A DNA stretch of 53,337 bases, from positions 1 through 53,337 of the forward strand of contig CACAIU010000003.1 in NCBI GenBank assembly GCA_902532645.1, in the 5' to 3' direction. Under the pieces are notes generated by a model. It searched no databases. It saw only the letters and a list, made by a program, of their open reading frames with translations, and was not told where the DNA came from. This stretch comes from an uncultured Pelagibacteraceae bacterium (GTDB lineage: Bacteria; Pseudomonadota; Alphaproteobacteria; Pelagibacterales; Pelagibacteraceae). A program made the translations under genes and the position numbers. The first letter of the stretch is position 1; the number at the start of each line of letters is the position of its first letter. Below, in pieces: positions 8,807 through 16,988 of this stretch.

Positions 8807-10243
8807 TTAATTTACTCTTGATAACTTATTAGAATTTATTTCTACGAAACATTTCATCAATAAATTTTTTGCTATCTCTAGTCTGTATTCTTTGCTAGCT
8901 CTCATGTCTCCAATAGGACTTAAATCTTTTTCTAAATATTTTTTTGCTTGATCAAAAGTATTGATGGTAAGAGGCTTATTTTTGAGAATTTTTTCACATG
9001 CTTTAGCTCTTTTTGGTACAGCAGCCATGCCTCCATATGCAATATAAACCTCTTTAATTTTATTTTTATTAATCTCAAAATTAAAAGATCCACAAACAGA
9101 TGAAATATCATCATCAAATCTTTTTGATATCTTAAATGCCTTAAAAATATTTTTCTTAAATAATGGTATTTTTATTGAATATATAAATTCATTTTTTTTT
9201 AATTTAGTTTTTCTGTAATCAAGAAAAAAATTATTTAAAGGTATCACTTTTCTTTTGTTAAAACTTTCAATTAAAACCTCTGCATTTAAAGATAATAGAA
9301 TTGGCAGTGAGTCACCTATTGGAGATGCTGTTGCAATATTGCCGCCTATAGTTCCAACATTTCGAATTTGAACAGAGCCATATCTTTTTAGAACCAAATA
9401 AAAATCTGGATAATATTTTTTAATTTCTTTTTCAAATTTTATTAAAGGTGTAGCAGAGCCAACTTCTAAATAATTTTTACTTACTTTGATAAAATCTAAT
9501 TCGTTAATTTCTTTTAAATCAATTATAAACGGAATTTCTTTTCTTTCTTTTGTGACTTTTAAAGACAAGTCAGTTCCACCAGCAAGAAAACTAAAATTAG
9601 AATGTTTTTTAATTATAACATTTAAATCTTTAATATTTTTTGGTGAAAAATAAATTTTATCATCTTTTTTAATATAAATATTTTTTGGTTTAATTTTTTT
9701 TAATTGCTGAATTACTTTATTTTTATTTTTGGAAAATTGATCATTCTTATTTATTTTATTTAAACTTTTGGCAGCATCAATTATAGGTCTATAACCAGTA
9801 CAACGACATAAATTACCAGATATAGAATCTGATATTAATTCATTATTGAGACTTTTATTATTTTTAAACATTGAAAATAAAGACATGACAAATCCTGGCG
9901 TACAGAAACCACATTGTGAACCATGAAATTTTACCATCGCATCTTGCACTGGGTGAAGTTTTCCATTTTCAGAAACTAAATCTTCAACAATTATAAGTTG
10001 CTTACCATTCAATGAGGGGACAAATGAAATACAAGAATTAATTGCTTTATATACAATTTTATTATCGACTAATTCACCCAAAACAATTGTACATGCACCA
10101 CAACCACCCTCCGAACATCCTTCTTTAGTTCCAGTCTTTTTTAATTCAGTTCTAATATAATTAAGTAACGTTTGATTTGGATCGGGATTTTTGATTATAA
10201 CAAGCTTGTCATTTAATAGAAATTTAACAGAACTCGATATCAC
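8807..10243 (-). CDS. xdhA: Xanthine dehydrogenase FeS/FAD subunit
   Basis: A 478-residue small subunit. The N-terminal ferredoxin-like domain has EGCSEGGCGACTIV (C43, C48, C51); the second 2Fe-2S domain has CGFCTPGF and NLCRCTGYRP. The FAD domain follows from about residue 200, with FLAGGTDLSL and NVGTIGGNIATASPIGD. Electrons from the Mo subunit pass through these clusters to FAD and then NAD. It abuts uraH upstream and xdhB downstream with no spacer. Confidence 0.93.
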   Translation of the reverse strand: MISSSVKFLLNDKLVIIKNPDPNQTLLNYIRTELKKTGTKEGCSEGGCGACTIVLGELVDNKIVYKAINSCISFVPSLNGKQLIIVEDLVSENGKLHPVQDAMVKFHGSQCGFCTPGFVMSLFSMFKNNKSLNNELISDSISGNLCRCTGYRPIIDAAKSLNKINKNDQFSKNKNKVIQQLKKIKPKNIYIKKDDKIYFSPKNIKDLNVIIKKHSNFSFLAGGTDLSLKVTKERKEIPFIIDLKEINELDFIKVSKNYLEVGSATPLIKFEKEIKKYYPDFYLVLKRYGSVQIRNVGTIGGNIATASPIGDSLPILLSLNAEVLIESFNKRKVIPLNNFFLDYRKTKLKKNEFIYSIKIPLFKKNIFKAFKISKRFDDDISSVCGSFNFEINKNKIKEVYIAYGGMAAVPKRAKACEKILKNKPLTINTFDQAKKYLEKDLSPIGDMRASKEYRLEIAKNLLMKCFVEINSNKLSRVN

Positions 10244-10594
10244 TTAACTACCTCTATAAGTAGAATAACTCCAAGGTGAAACAAGTAAAGGAACATGGTA
10301 ATGCTGTGAGGGATCTGAAATACCAAATCTTATAACAACATCATCCAAGAATGGTACATCGCTAGCTGAAGATGTATTTTTAAAATAATCACCAATATGA
10401 AAAATTAATTCATATTTGCCTTTAATAAAAACATCTCCCTCTGCTAATGGTGAATTAGCTCTACCATCGTCATTGAGTTTTGTTGACGTTAATATTTTTC
10501 GTTCTGAATTATTAATATAAAACAACTCAACCAAGATACCTTTGCCAGGTTTACCAGAATACACATCTAAAACATGAGTTGTGAGCTTTGTCAT
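10244..10594 (-). CDS. uraH: 5-hydroxyisourate hydrolase (transthyretin-like)
   Basis: A 116-residue protein with both family signatures: TTHVLDVYSGKPG at the N-terminus (His7) and the C-terminal tetrapeptide YRGS. It hydrolyses 5-hydroxyisourate, the product of PuuD, to OHCU. No periplasmic signal is present, so the enzyme is cytoplasmic. It is first gene of the leftward operon. No Shine-Dalgarno sequence precedes the ATG; a TACTAT hexamer ends six bases upstream, which could allow a leaderless start. Confidence 0.93.
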   Translation of the reverse strand: MTKLTTHVLDVYSGKPGKGILVELFYINNSERKILTSTKLNDDGRANSPLAEGDVFIKGKYELIFHIGDYFKNTSSASDVPFLDDVVIRFGISDPSQHYHVPLLVSPWSYSTYRGS

Positions 10595-10641
10595 AAAATT
10601 ATAGTATCATTTAATTTCAAACTTAAATTTTTAAAAGTTAT
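10595..10641. promoter_or_regulatory. Divergent control region of the two purine catabolic operons
   Basis: These 47 bases separate the divergent uraH and uraD starts and must carry the promoters for both operons unless these lie inside the genes. On the minus strand the sequence TACTATAAT lies immediately before the uraH ATG. No clear operator palindrome is visible, and there is no regulator gene nearby. Promoter positions are inferred. Confidence 0.45.
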
Positions 10642-11139
10642 ATGAGAACAATAGATAACATTAACGATCTTAACAAGTCTGATTTTTTATCTATATTTGG
10701 TAATGTTTTTGAAAAAACTGAGTCAGTTGCTATGGAAGCTTTTGAGTTAAAACCATTTAAAAACTTTGAAGATATTGTGTTTAAAATGCTTGATATTTAT
10801 GAAAATTACGAAAAGAATAAAATTTTAGAGATTTTAAATGCTCATCCTGAGCTTGCTGTAGCAAAAAAAATGACCTCTGAATCTATATCAGAACAAGCCT
10901 CTGCAAAATTAAACCAATGTTCTATTGATGAATATGAAGAATTTAAAAAATTAAATTCAGAATATAAAAAAAAGTTTAATTTTCCTTTTATAATTGCCGT
11001 AAAAGGCAAAGATAAAAATGAAATTTTGAATAATTTTAGACAAAGAATACAAAGTGATGTAGAAAGTGAATTCCTTGAAGCAAAAAAACAAGTAAAAAAA
11101 ATCGCAACATTTCGTTTGAATGAAATAAATAAAAAATGA
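10642..11139 (+). CDS. uraD: OHCU decarboxylase
   Basis: A 165-residue helical protein with the active-site HPELA (His68), the later SEQASA stretch, FPFIIAVKG and the C-terminal EAKKQVKKIATFRL typical of the family. It decarboxylates 2-oxo-4-hydroxy-4-carboxy-5-ureidoimidazoline stereospecifically to S-allantoin. First gene of the rightward operon; its stop overlaps the allantoicase start in ATGA. No Shine-Dalgarno sequence is evident. Confidence 0.92.
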   Translation: MRTIDNINDLNKSDFLSIFGNVFEKTESVAMEAFELKPFKNFEDIVFKMLDIYENYEKNKILEILNAHPELAVAKKMTSESISEQASAKLNQCSIDEYEEFKKLNSEYKKKFNFPFIIAVKGKDKNEILNNFRQRIQSDVESEFLEAKKQVKKIATFRLNEINKK

Positions 11140-12122
11140 AAAAATTTATAAGTGCAAAAATGATTAACTTAGCAGATCCAAGAATTGGAACTAAAGTTAT
11201 ATTTAAGACTGACGATTTTTTTGCAGCTGCTCATAGAATATTAAACATCGAAACTCCAGTTTTTAAAGATGGACTATTTGACAAACATGGTAAATGGATG
11301 GATGGATGGGAAACAAAGAGAAGAAGATCAGAAGGCTTTGATTATTTAATTTTAAAACTTGGTAAACCTGGAAAGATATTTGATATAGACATTGACACAA
11401 CGCATTTCAATGGAAATCAACCCACACATGCTTCGTTAGAGGGTTGCTTAAGCAGAACAAGGCCTAATAACAAAACAAAATGGATTTCTTTACTGAGCAA
11501 AAAAAAACTTAGGCCAAGCCGAAACCATAGCTTCAAATCAAACAACAAATCTGTTTTTAATTATATAAGACTAAACATTTTTCCAGATGGTGGAATTGCA
11601 AGACTAAGGCTTTATGGAAAAATTGAAATGGATAAAAACTATTTGAGTAACAAAACTATCAACCTTACATCTGTTTTAAATGGCGCTTCAATTATTGGTT
11701 GTAATAATGAACATTTCGGCAGGGCTGAAAATATCATAGCACCTGGTAAAGGAAAAAATATGGGAGATGGTTGGGAAACAAGACGAAGTAGAGGAAAAAA
11801 CTTTGATTGGATTATAATAAAATTTGGAAAACCAGGATTAATAAAAAAACTAGAGATAGATACCCATCATTTTAAAGGAAATTATCCCGATAGTTGCTCA
11901 ATTCAAACTGCAAGCATTTCAAAAGATCTGTCCAATAAATCAATTGTTAATAATTCAAAAAATTGGAAGTTTATTTTAAATAAGTCAAAACTGTCAGCGC
12001 ACAAGAAACATATTTTTAAAAAATTCTTAATTAAAAGAAGTAAGGAAAATTATCTTAAAATAAATATCTACCCAGACGGTGGGATTTCAAGAATAAGGGC
12101 ATTCGGAAATTTTGTGAAATGA
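11136..12122 (+). CDS. alc: Allantoicase
   Basis: A 328-residue protein made of two homologous allantoicase repeats, about residues 25-165 and 190-325. Equivalent segments are MDGWETKRRR with LILKLGKPG in the first and MGDGWETRRSRG with IIIKFGKPG in the second, each ending in a FPDGGIARLRLYG-like strand. It cleaves allantoate to ureidoglycolate and urea. It overlaps uraD and allA by four bases at each end, so expression is coupled. Confidence 0.93.
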   Translation: MKKFISAKMINLADPRIGTKVIFKTDDFFAAAHRILNIETPVFKDGLFDKHGKWMDGWETKRRRSEGFDYLILKLGKPGKIFDIDIDTTHFNGNQPTHASLEGCLSRTRPNNKTKWISLLSKKKLRPSRNHSFKSNNKSVFNYIRLNIFPDGGIARLRLYGKIEMDKNYLSNKTINLTSVLNGASIIGCNNEHFGRAENIIAPGKGKNMGDGWETRRSRGKNFDWIIIKFGKPGLIKKLEIDTHHFKGNYPDSCSIQTASISKDLSNKSIVNNSKNWKFILNKSKLSAHKKHIFKKFLIKRSKENYLKINIYPDGGISRIRAFGNFVK

Positions 12123-12610
12123 AAATAATAAAAGTAAAAAAAATTACTAAAAAAAATTTTTCTAAATTTGGTCAATTAATAGATACGTCAAAAAAAAATC
12201 CTATAAATATTAATGATGGCTATGCAAAAAGATTTGATAATTTGATAAACGTAGATGCATCTAAAAACAAAGGGAAAGCAATCGTTAGTATATTTAAAGC
12301 AAAAAAAAGAAGGTTTCCTATGAAAATTGATATGATGGAAAAACATCCTTTAGGAAGCCAAGCCTTTATACCAATGGAAGATACAAAATTTTTAGTATTT
12401 GTAGCACCAAAAGGAGACAAACCAGATGTAAATAAAATCCGATCCTTTTTAGTCCCAAAACAAACTGGGGTTAATTACAATGCTGGTATTTGGCACTTTC
12501 CGTTGATTTCCATGAAAAATATGAATTTTCTAATTATTGATAGAAAAGGAAAAGGAAACAATCTTGTTATTTATAAATTTAAAAAAGATAAAATTATTTT
12601 GAAAAAATGA
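12119..12610 (+). CDS. allA: Ureidoglycolate lyase
   Basis: A 163-residue cupin-like protein of the AllA family. Recognisable are FSKFGQLID near the N-terminus, the HPLGSQAFIPM stretch and GVNYNAGIWHFPL near residue 120. It splits ureidoglycolate to glyoxylate and urea, the final step of the pathway here. Lysine-rich ends are typical of this genome. ATGA overlaps link it to allantoicase and allantoinase. Confidence 0.9.
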   Translation: MKIIKVKKITKKNFSKFGQLIDTSKKNPININDGYAKRFDNLINVDASKNKGKAIVSIFKAKKRRFPMKIDMMEKHPLGSQAFIPMEDTKFLVFVAPKGDKPDVNKIRSFLVPKQTGVNYNAGIWHFPLISMKNMNFLIIDRKGKGNNLVIYKFKKDKIILKK

Positions 12611-13506
12611 AAAAAAAATACCCAAGAGATTTAGTAGGATATGGTTCCAAAAAAATTAAGGTAAAGTGGCCTGGTAATGCTAAGTTGGCTTTGCAATTTG
12701 TGCTTAATTACGAGGAGGGAGCAGAGAATTGTACTCTTCATGGTGATAAAACTTCAGAAGTATTTTTATCAGAAATTATAGGAGCAAAACCAATTAAAGG
12801 TCGACAATTAAATATGGAATCAATTTATGAATATGGATCAAGAAGAGGGTTTTGGAGAATTCATGATCTATTTAATAGAAAGAAAATTCCACTTACTATT
12901 TTTGGGGTTGGTATGGCATTGGAAAGAAATAAAGAAGTTTGTTCGGCTATAAAAAAAGCAAATTATGAAGTTGCTAGTCATGGGTGGAGATGGATTGACT
13001 ATCAAAATGTATCAAAGAAAAAAGAAAAGAATGATATGAAACTTGCAGTAAAATCTATAAAAAAGATTTTTGGTAATCAACCTGCCGGTTGGTACACAGG
13101 TAGGTGTAGCGAAAATACTTTAGATTTAGTAATTGATAATGGTAGTTTTTTATACTGTAGCGATACATACAGTGATGATCTTCCTTATTGGATAAAAAAA
13201 GGTAATAAAAAACAACTAATGGTTCCTTACACACTTGATAACAATGATATGAGGTTTGCAACCAATCAAGGATTTAATTCGGGTGAACAATTTTATAATT
13301 ATTTAAAAGATAGTTTTGATGCCCTTTATGAGGAAGGAAAAAATTCACCAAAGATGATGTCAGTTGGCTTACATTGTAGATTAATTGGAAGACCTGGTAG
13401 AATACAGTCTCTTAAAAAATTTTTAAATTACGTCACAAAATTTAAGGATATTTGGATCTGCAAAAGAGTAGATATAGCCAAACATTGGATAAAAAATTAC
13501 AATTAA
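12607..13506 (+). CDS. puuE: Allantoinase PuuE (polysaccharide-deacetylase fold)
   Basis: A 299-residue NodB-fold protein. Recognisable are DLVGYG near the N-terminus, the NYEEGAE segment, YGSRRGFWR, ASHGWRW and PAGWYTGR, all typical of the cofactor-independent allantoinase PuuE rather than of the dihydroorotase-type AllB. It hydrolyses allantoin to allantoate. It is the last gene of the rightward operon, overlapping allA by four bases and ending seven bases from the convergent cytochrome gene. No signal peptide is present. Confidence 0.91.
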   Translation: MKKKYPRDLVGYGSKKIKVKWPGNAKLALQFVLNYEEGAENCTLHGDKTSEVFLSEIIGAKPIKGRQLNMESIYEYGSRRGFWRIHDLFNRKKIPLTIFGVGMALERNKEVCSAIKKANYEVASHGWRWIDYQNVSKKKEKNDMKLAVKSIKKIFGNQPAGWYTGRCSENTLDLVIDNGSFLYCSDTYSDDLPYWIKKGNKKQLMVPYTLDNNDMRFATNQGFNSGEQFYNYLKDSFDALYEEGKNSPKMMSVGLHCRLIGRPGRIQSLKKFLNYVTKFKDIWICKRVDIAKHWIKNYN

Positions 13507-13513
13507 ATTTTTA

Positions 13514-13837
13514 TTATTGTTCAGCAGCTATAGAAGTATAGTGAGCAACTGCTTCTATTTCATCATCAGTTAGTATACCCTCCATTGCGGGCATTACTCC
13601 TATACCGTTTCTGACTGCCATTATAATTCTTTGAATATCAGGTCTAATTTCATTTAAATTTGGACCAACCATTGCGTTCGATCCAGCATCTGAGAGCATA
13701 TGGCATGCTGCACAATTTCCAGCTCCCAGAAAAACTTCTTTTCCCTTATTAAACAGTTCATCAGCATTAACGTGGGTTAATGATAAAAATATCAAAAATA
13801 ATAATGTATTAAAGAAATTTAAAAATAATTTTTTCAC
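13514..13837 (-). CDS. Periplasmic class I cytochrome c, candidate electron acceptor of PuuD
   Basis: A 107-residue precursor with a signal peptide (residues 1-25, HVNA cleavage region) and one haem site CAACH (C42, C45, H46). M82 in VMPAM is a likely axial ligand. PuuD enzymes normally carry such a domain fused at the C-terminus; here PuuD lacks it and this free cytochrome closes the purine cluster. That pairing is inference; it might instead serve another dehydrogenase. It converges on puuE and diverges from the DUF1330 gene across 43 bases. Confidence 0.85.
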   Translation of the reverse strand: MKKLFLNFFNTLLFLIFLSLTHVNADELFNKGKEVFLGAGNCAACHMLSDAGSNAMVGPNLNEIRPDIQRIIMAVRNGIGVMPAMEGILTDDEIEAVAHYTSIAAEQ

Positions 13838-13880
13838 ATAAATTTGGTATCATAATTAAAAAAATTTAAAAAGGAGAATT

Positions 13881-14168
13881 ATGAAAGCTTATTGGGTTGC
13901 AAATTATACTGAAATAAAAGACGACGAAAGACTTAAAAAATATGCTGTTAAAGCAAAAGAAGCAGTTGAAAAATATTCTGGAAAAATAATAGCAAGAAGT
14001 GCAAATAATGTAACTTTAGAAGGTAGGGAAATGGTTAGAGTAGCGCTTGCAGAATTTCCAGATATTGAAACAGCAAAAAATTGTTACAATTCCGAAGAGT
14101 ATGTTGAAGCTAGAAAACATTTGGAAAATAATGCTACTAGAGAACACATAATTTTTGAGGGAATGTAA
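13881..14168 (+). CDS. DUF1330 domain protein
   Basis: A 95-residue dimeric alpha/beta-barrel-like protein; MKAYWVANYTEI at the start and LEGREMVRVALAEFPDIETAKNCYNSEEY in the middle are typical of DUF1330. A good ribosome binding site (AAAGGAG) lies before the ATG. The family is common in alphaproteobacteria and has no settled function. Its place beside the purine cluster may be chance. Confidence 0.82.
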   Translation: MKAYWVANYTEIKDDERLKKYAVKAKEAVEKYSGKIIARSANNVTLEGREMVRVALAEFPDIETAKNCYNSEEYVEARKHLENNATREHIIFEGM

Positions 14169-14180
14169 GCTGATAAAGAC

Positions 14181-14816
14181 TTAATATTGAATAGGTTCGG
14201 GATCTATACTTCTCCATAAATACCAAGTTGCAACAGAACAGTAAGGTGAAAACTTTTTGTTTAGATATTTTACGTAATTTTCTGGTGGTAGATATTTTTT
14301 ATTAAAATTTTTTGAAATAGCTCTTAACAAACCAATATCCTGGATTGGCCAAATATTAGGACGATTATAAGTAAATAACAAAATCATTTCTGCTGACCAT
14401 CTTCCAATTTGTCTTAATTGAGAAAGATAAATTATGGCATCTTCATCAGACATATTTGAAATAAGTCTTGGATTAAACTCTTTACTTAATATTTTTTGGG
14501 CTAAACTTTTTATTCCTTTTACTTTCTGTCTACTTAGACCACAGCTTTTAAGTTGAATAGTAGATAACTTGCTTACTGTTTTTGCATTAATTTTATTTTT
14601 ACATTTTTTCTTAAATTTTAAAAAAACTGAATTAGCAGCAGCTACACTAATTTGTTGTCCAATTATACTTTTGCAGAGAGAGAAGAAGACATCTTTTCTT
14701 GAAGTTAACACTGTCTCTGAAGGAGATTTATATTTTTTAATCAAAGAAGACATAGTTTTATCTTTTTGAGATAAATATTTTTTTGCTTTATTCCAATATA
14801 ATGGAGTTTTACTCAT
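14181..14816 (-). CDS. DNA-3-methyladenine glycosylase II family (AlkA-like)
   Basis: A 211-residue HhH-GPD glycosylase. The helix-hairpin-helix is LRQIGRWSAEMIL, followed by the catalytic aspartate in WPIQDIGLLRAI; SIIGQQISVAAA near residue 52 is the usual GQQIS core. It removes alkylated purines from DNA to start base excision repair. The C-terminus matches the short archaeal/alphaproteobacterial form without the N-terminal AlkA domain. It overlaps the DMT transporter stop by eight bases and is likely co-transcribed with it. Confidence 0.86.
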   Translation of the reverse strand: MSKTPLYWNKAKKYLSQKDKTMSSLIKKYKSPSETVLTSRKDVFFSLCKSIIGQQISVAAANSVFLKFKKKCKNKINAKTVSKLSTIQLKSCGLSRQKVKGIKSLAQKILSKEFNPRLISNMSDEDAIIYLSQLRQIGRWSAEMILLFTYNRPNIWPIQDIGLLRAISKNFNKKYLPPENYVKYLNKKFSPYCSVATWYLWRSIDPEPIQY

Positions 14817-15690
14817 GACGTGAAACAGATAACTTTTTTTTCAAATACATCTCTCTTCTAAATATAATAATAGATGACACAATAACCAATAAAGCACCTA
14901 CTAAAGTTTTAGAAGTTGGTATTTCATTCCAAATAAAGTATCCAAAAATTATTGCAAATACTAATCCAAGATATTTTAAAGGAGAAACTAAACTTACTTC
15001 TGAATATTTGTAAGATTGTGATAACCATAAATTAGCAAGACCACCTAATATACCAACCATTGATAACAAAAATAAATCTACTAAACTTGGTAAGATCCAT
15101 CCCTGATAAAAAGATAAAAAACTTAGAAGCATTATCGAGAATGAAAAGAAAAAACTAATTAACCAAGCAGGCTCGGTTGATGATAATTTTCTTATAGCAA
15201 TAGCAACGTAAGATAGACCTAAGCAAAAAATTATTGGATAAATATAATATAAATTTAACGAGCTAAAACCTGGTTCAGTTATGAAAATTATACCAACAAA
15301 TCCAACTAAGACCGCTAACCATCGAAAAATACCAACTTTTTCTTTTAATAAAAAAATTGAAAATATTGTTATGAATATTGGTGCAGCAAAAGAAATACTT
15401 ACAACTGTTGCTAAAGGTAAATTTCTTAATGCTATAAATATAGAAACCAAAGCAATTAATCCTGCTAAACATCTTTTAAAATGAAGAAATGGTCTCGTTG
15501 TTTTGTAAAAATCTAAATATCTATCTTTAGGAATAAGAAATAAAATAGGAATTATTCCACAAAATCCTCTGAAAAATAATACTTGTCCAACGGGATAATC
15601 CTCAGACCATTTCACAATAACATCCATAAGTGAAAATGCACATACCGAAATGAACATGTAAAAAAAGCCTAATTGATTTTTTGATAGCAT
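14809..15690 (-). CDS. DMT superfamily (EamA) transporter
   Basis: A 293-residue inner-membrane protein with about ten membrane helices in two EamA repeats; LLKEKVGIFRWLAVLVGFVGI closes the first repeat and the second ends near LLVIVSSIIIFRRE. Such proteins move small metabolites, often as exporters; the substrate cannot be told from sequence. It diverges from msrA across 34 bases. Confidence 0.85.
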   Translation of the reverse strand: MLSKNQLGFFYMFISVCAFSLMDVIVKWSEDYPVGQVLFFRGFCGIIPILFLIPKDRYLDFYKTTRPFLHFKRCLAGLIALVSIFIALRNLPLATVVSISFAAPIFITIFSIFLLKEKVGIFRWLAVLVGFVGIIFITEPGFSSLNLYYIYPIIFCLGLSYVAIAIRKLSSTEPAWLISFFFSFSIMLLSFLSFYQGWILPSLVDLFLLSMVGILGGLANLWLSQSYKYSEVSLVSPLKYLGLVFAIIFGYFIWNEIPTSKTLVGALLVIVSSIIIFRREMYLKKKLSVSRHE

Positions 15691-15724
15691 ATGATTAACT
15701 TTAGATTAATTAAGTTAATTATCA

Positions 15725-16168
15725 ATGGAAATAGCAATTTTAGGATTAGGATGTTTTTGGGGACCAGAAATTAAGTTTAGTAAACTTGATGGAGTTATAA
15801 AAACAGAAGTAGGTTATTGTGGAGGTCATAATGCTGAAACAAATTACAAAGAAGTATGCACCGGCACAACAAATCATGCAGAAGTAGTAAAATTAGATTT
15901 TGACCCTAAAGTTATATCCTATGAAAAAATTCTTGAATATTTTTTTGAAATTCATGACCCAACAACCTTAAATTCTCAAGGACCAGATTTTGGAACCCAA
16001 TATAGAAGTGAAATATTTTATTTAAATGATCAGCAAAAAATTATTGCTGAAGAAATGATAGAAAAAGTAAACCTCAAATTATCAGGAAAAGTTGTAACAA
16101 AAAGTTCTATAGTCAAAAATTATTGCCCAGCTGAAGAGTATCATCAAAGATATTTGGAAAAAAGATAA
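15725..16168 (+). CDS. msrA: Peptide-methionine (S)-S-oxide reductase
   Basis: A 147-residue compact MsrA with the catalytic motif GCFWG at residues 9-13 (nucleophile C10), then GYCGGH, the TGTTNHAEVV strand and FFEIHDPTTLN. It repairs oxidised methionine. It lacks the N- and C-terminal extensions of the E. coli enzyme; a further cysteine in KNYCPAEEYHQRY near the C-terminus could serve in recycling. One base separates it from the sulfurtransferase. Confidence 0.93.
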   Translation: MEIAILGLGCFWGPEIKFSKLDGVIKTEVGYCGGHNAETNYKEVCTGTTNHAEVVKLDFDPKVISYEKILEYFFEIHDPTTLNSQGPDFGTQYRSEIFYLNDQQKIIAEEMIEKVNLKLSGKVVTKSSIVKNYCPAEEYHQRYLEKR

Positions 16169-16169
16169 A

Positions 16170-16988
16170 ATGTCTTTAGTTGATACTGACTGGTTAGAAA
16201 ATAATATTGATAAAGTAAAAATTATTGATTGCTCATGGCATATGCCTCAAACTCAAAGAAATGGTTTCGAGGAGTATTGCAATGAACATATCCCAAATGC
16301 AATTTTTTTTGATTTAGATAAAAATTCAAAATTAGATACCGATTTACCTCATATGCTTACTGATAGTAAATCTTGGGAAAAAATAATGAACAACATGGGT
16401 ATAAAAAATAATGATCGAATAGTAGTTTATGATAACTCTGATGTTATTAGCTCTTGTAGATGTTGGTACAATTTAATTTATTATGGACATGATCCTAAAC
16501 TAGTTCATGTTTTAGATGGTGGATTAAAAAAATGGAAAAAAGAAAATAGATTTACAGATAACAAAAAAGCGATCACTAAAACTTCTAAGTATACATGTAA
16601 AGAAAATAAAGAACTTGTTAAAAATAAAAAACAAATAGATGAAAATATTGATTCAGGAAAATTTAATGTTGTTGATGCAAGAAGTAGAGAAAGATTTGAA
16701 GGTAAAGTTGCTGAACCAAGGAAAGGTCTTAGAAGTGGTTCAATAAAAAATTCTTTTTGTCTACCTTTTTCTGAATTAATAAATGATGATAATACTTTCA
16801 TTAGTAAAGACAAAATACTTGAAAAGTTTAAGTCATTTAAATTTGACCATGATAAAAACATTGTATTTTCATGTGGTTCTGGAGTAACCGCAAGTGTTTT
16901 GGCACTAGCTTATTCTTTAATAAATGCTAAATATATGCCGACCATTTACGATGGCTCTTGGGCCGAATATGGAAAAATTAACTTATGA
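16170..16988 (+). CDS. sseA: 3-mercaptopyruvate-type sulfurtransferase
   Basis: A 272-residue protein with two rhodanese domains (about 1-140 and 150-270). The active loop CGSGVTA, starting at C235, is characteristic of mercaptopyruvate sulfurtransferases rather than of thiosulfate rhodanese. VDARSRERFEGKVAEPRKGLRSG in the second domain agrees. It transfers sulfur from 3-mercaptopyruvate to thiols or cyanide. It follows msrA and overlaps the RND adaptor by four bases, hinting at joint transcription. Confidence 0.88.
   Translation: MSLVDTDWLENNIDKVKIIDCSWHMPQTQRNGFEEYCNEHIPNAIFFDLDKNSKLDTDLPHMLTDSKSWEKIMNNMGIKNNDRIVVYDNSDVISSCRCWYNLIYYGHDPKLVHVLDGGLKKWKKENRFTDNKKAITKTSKYTCKENKELVKNKKQIDENIDSGKFNVVDARSRERFEGKVAEPRKGLRSGSIKNSFCLPFSELINDDNTFISKDKILEKFKSFKFDHDKNIVFSCGSGVTASVLALAYSLINAKYMPTIYDGSWAEYGKINL

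Noticed and set aside
8932-9117. Same-strand ORF of 61 residues within xdhA
   Set aside because: It lies in another frame of the well-supported xdhA FAD domain and looks like random A/T-rich translation.
16505-16861. ORF of 118 residues antisense to the sulfurtransferase gene
   Set aside because: Low-complexity Ser/Leu/Phe composition typical of antisense translation of Lys/Glu-rich coding sequence.
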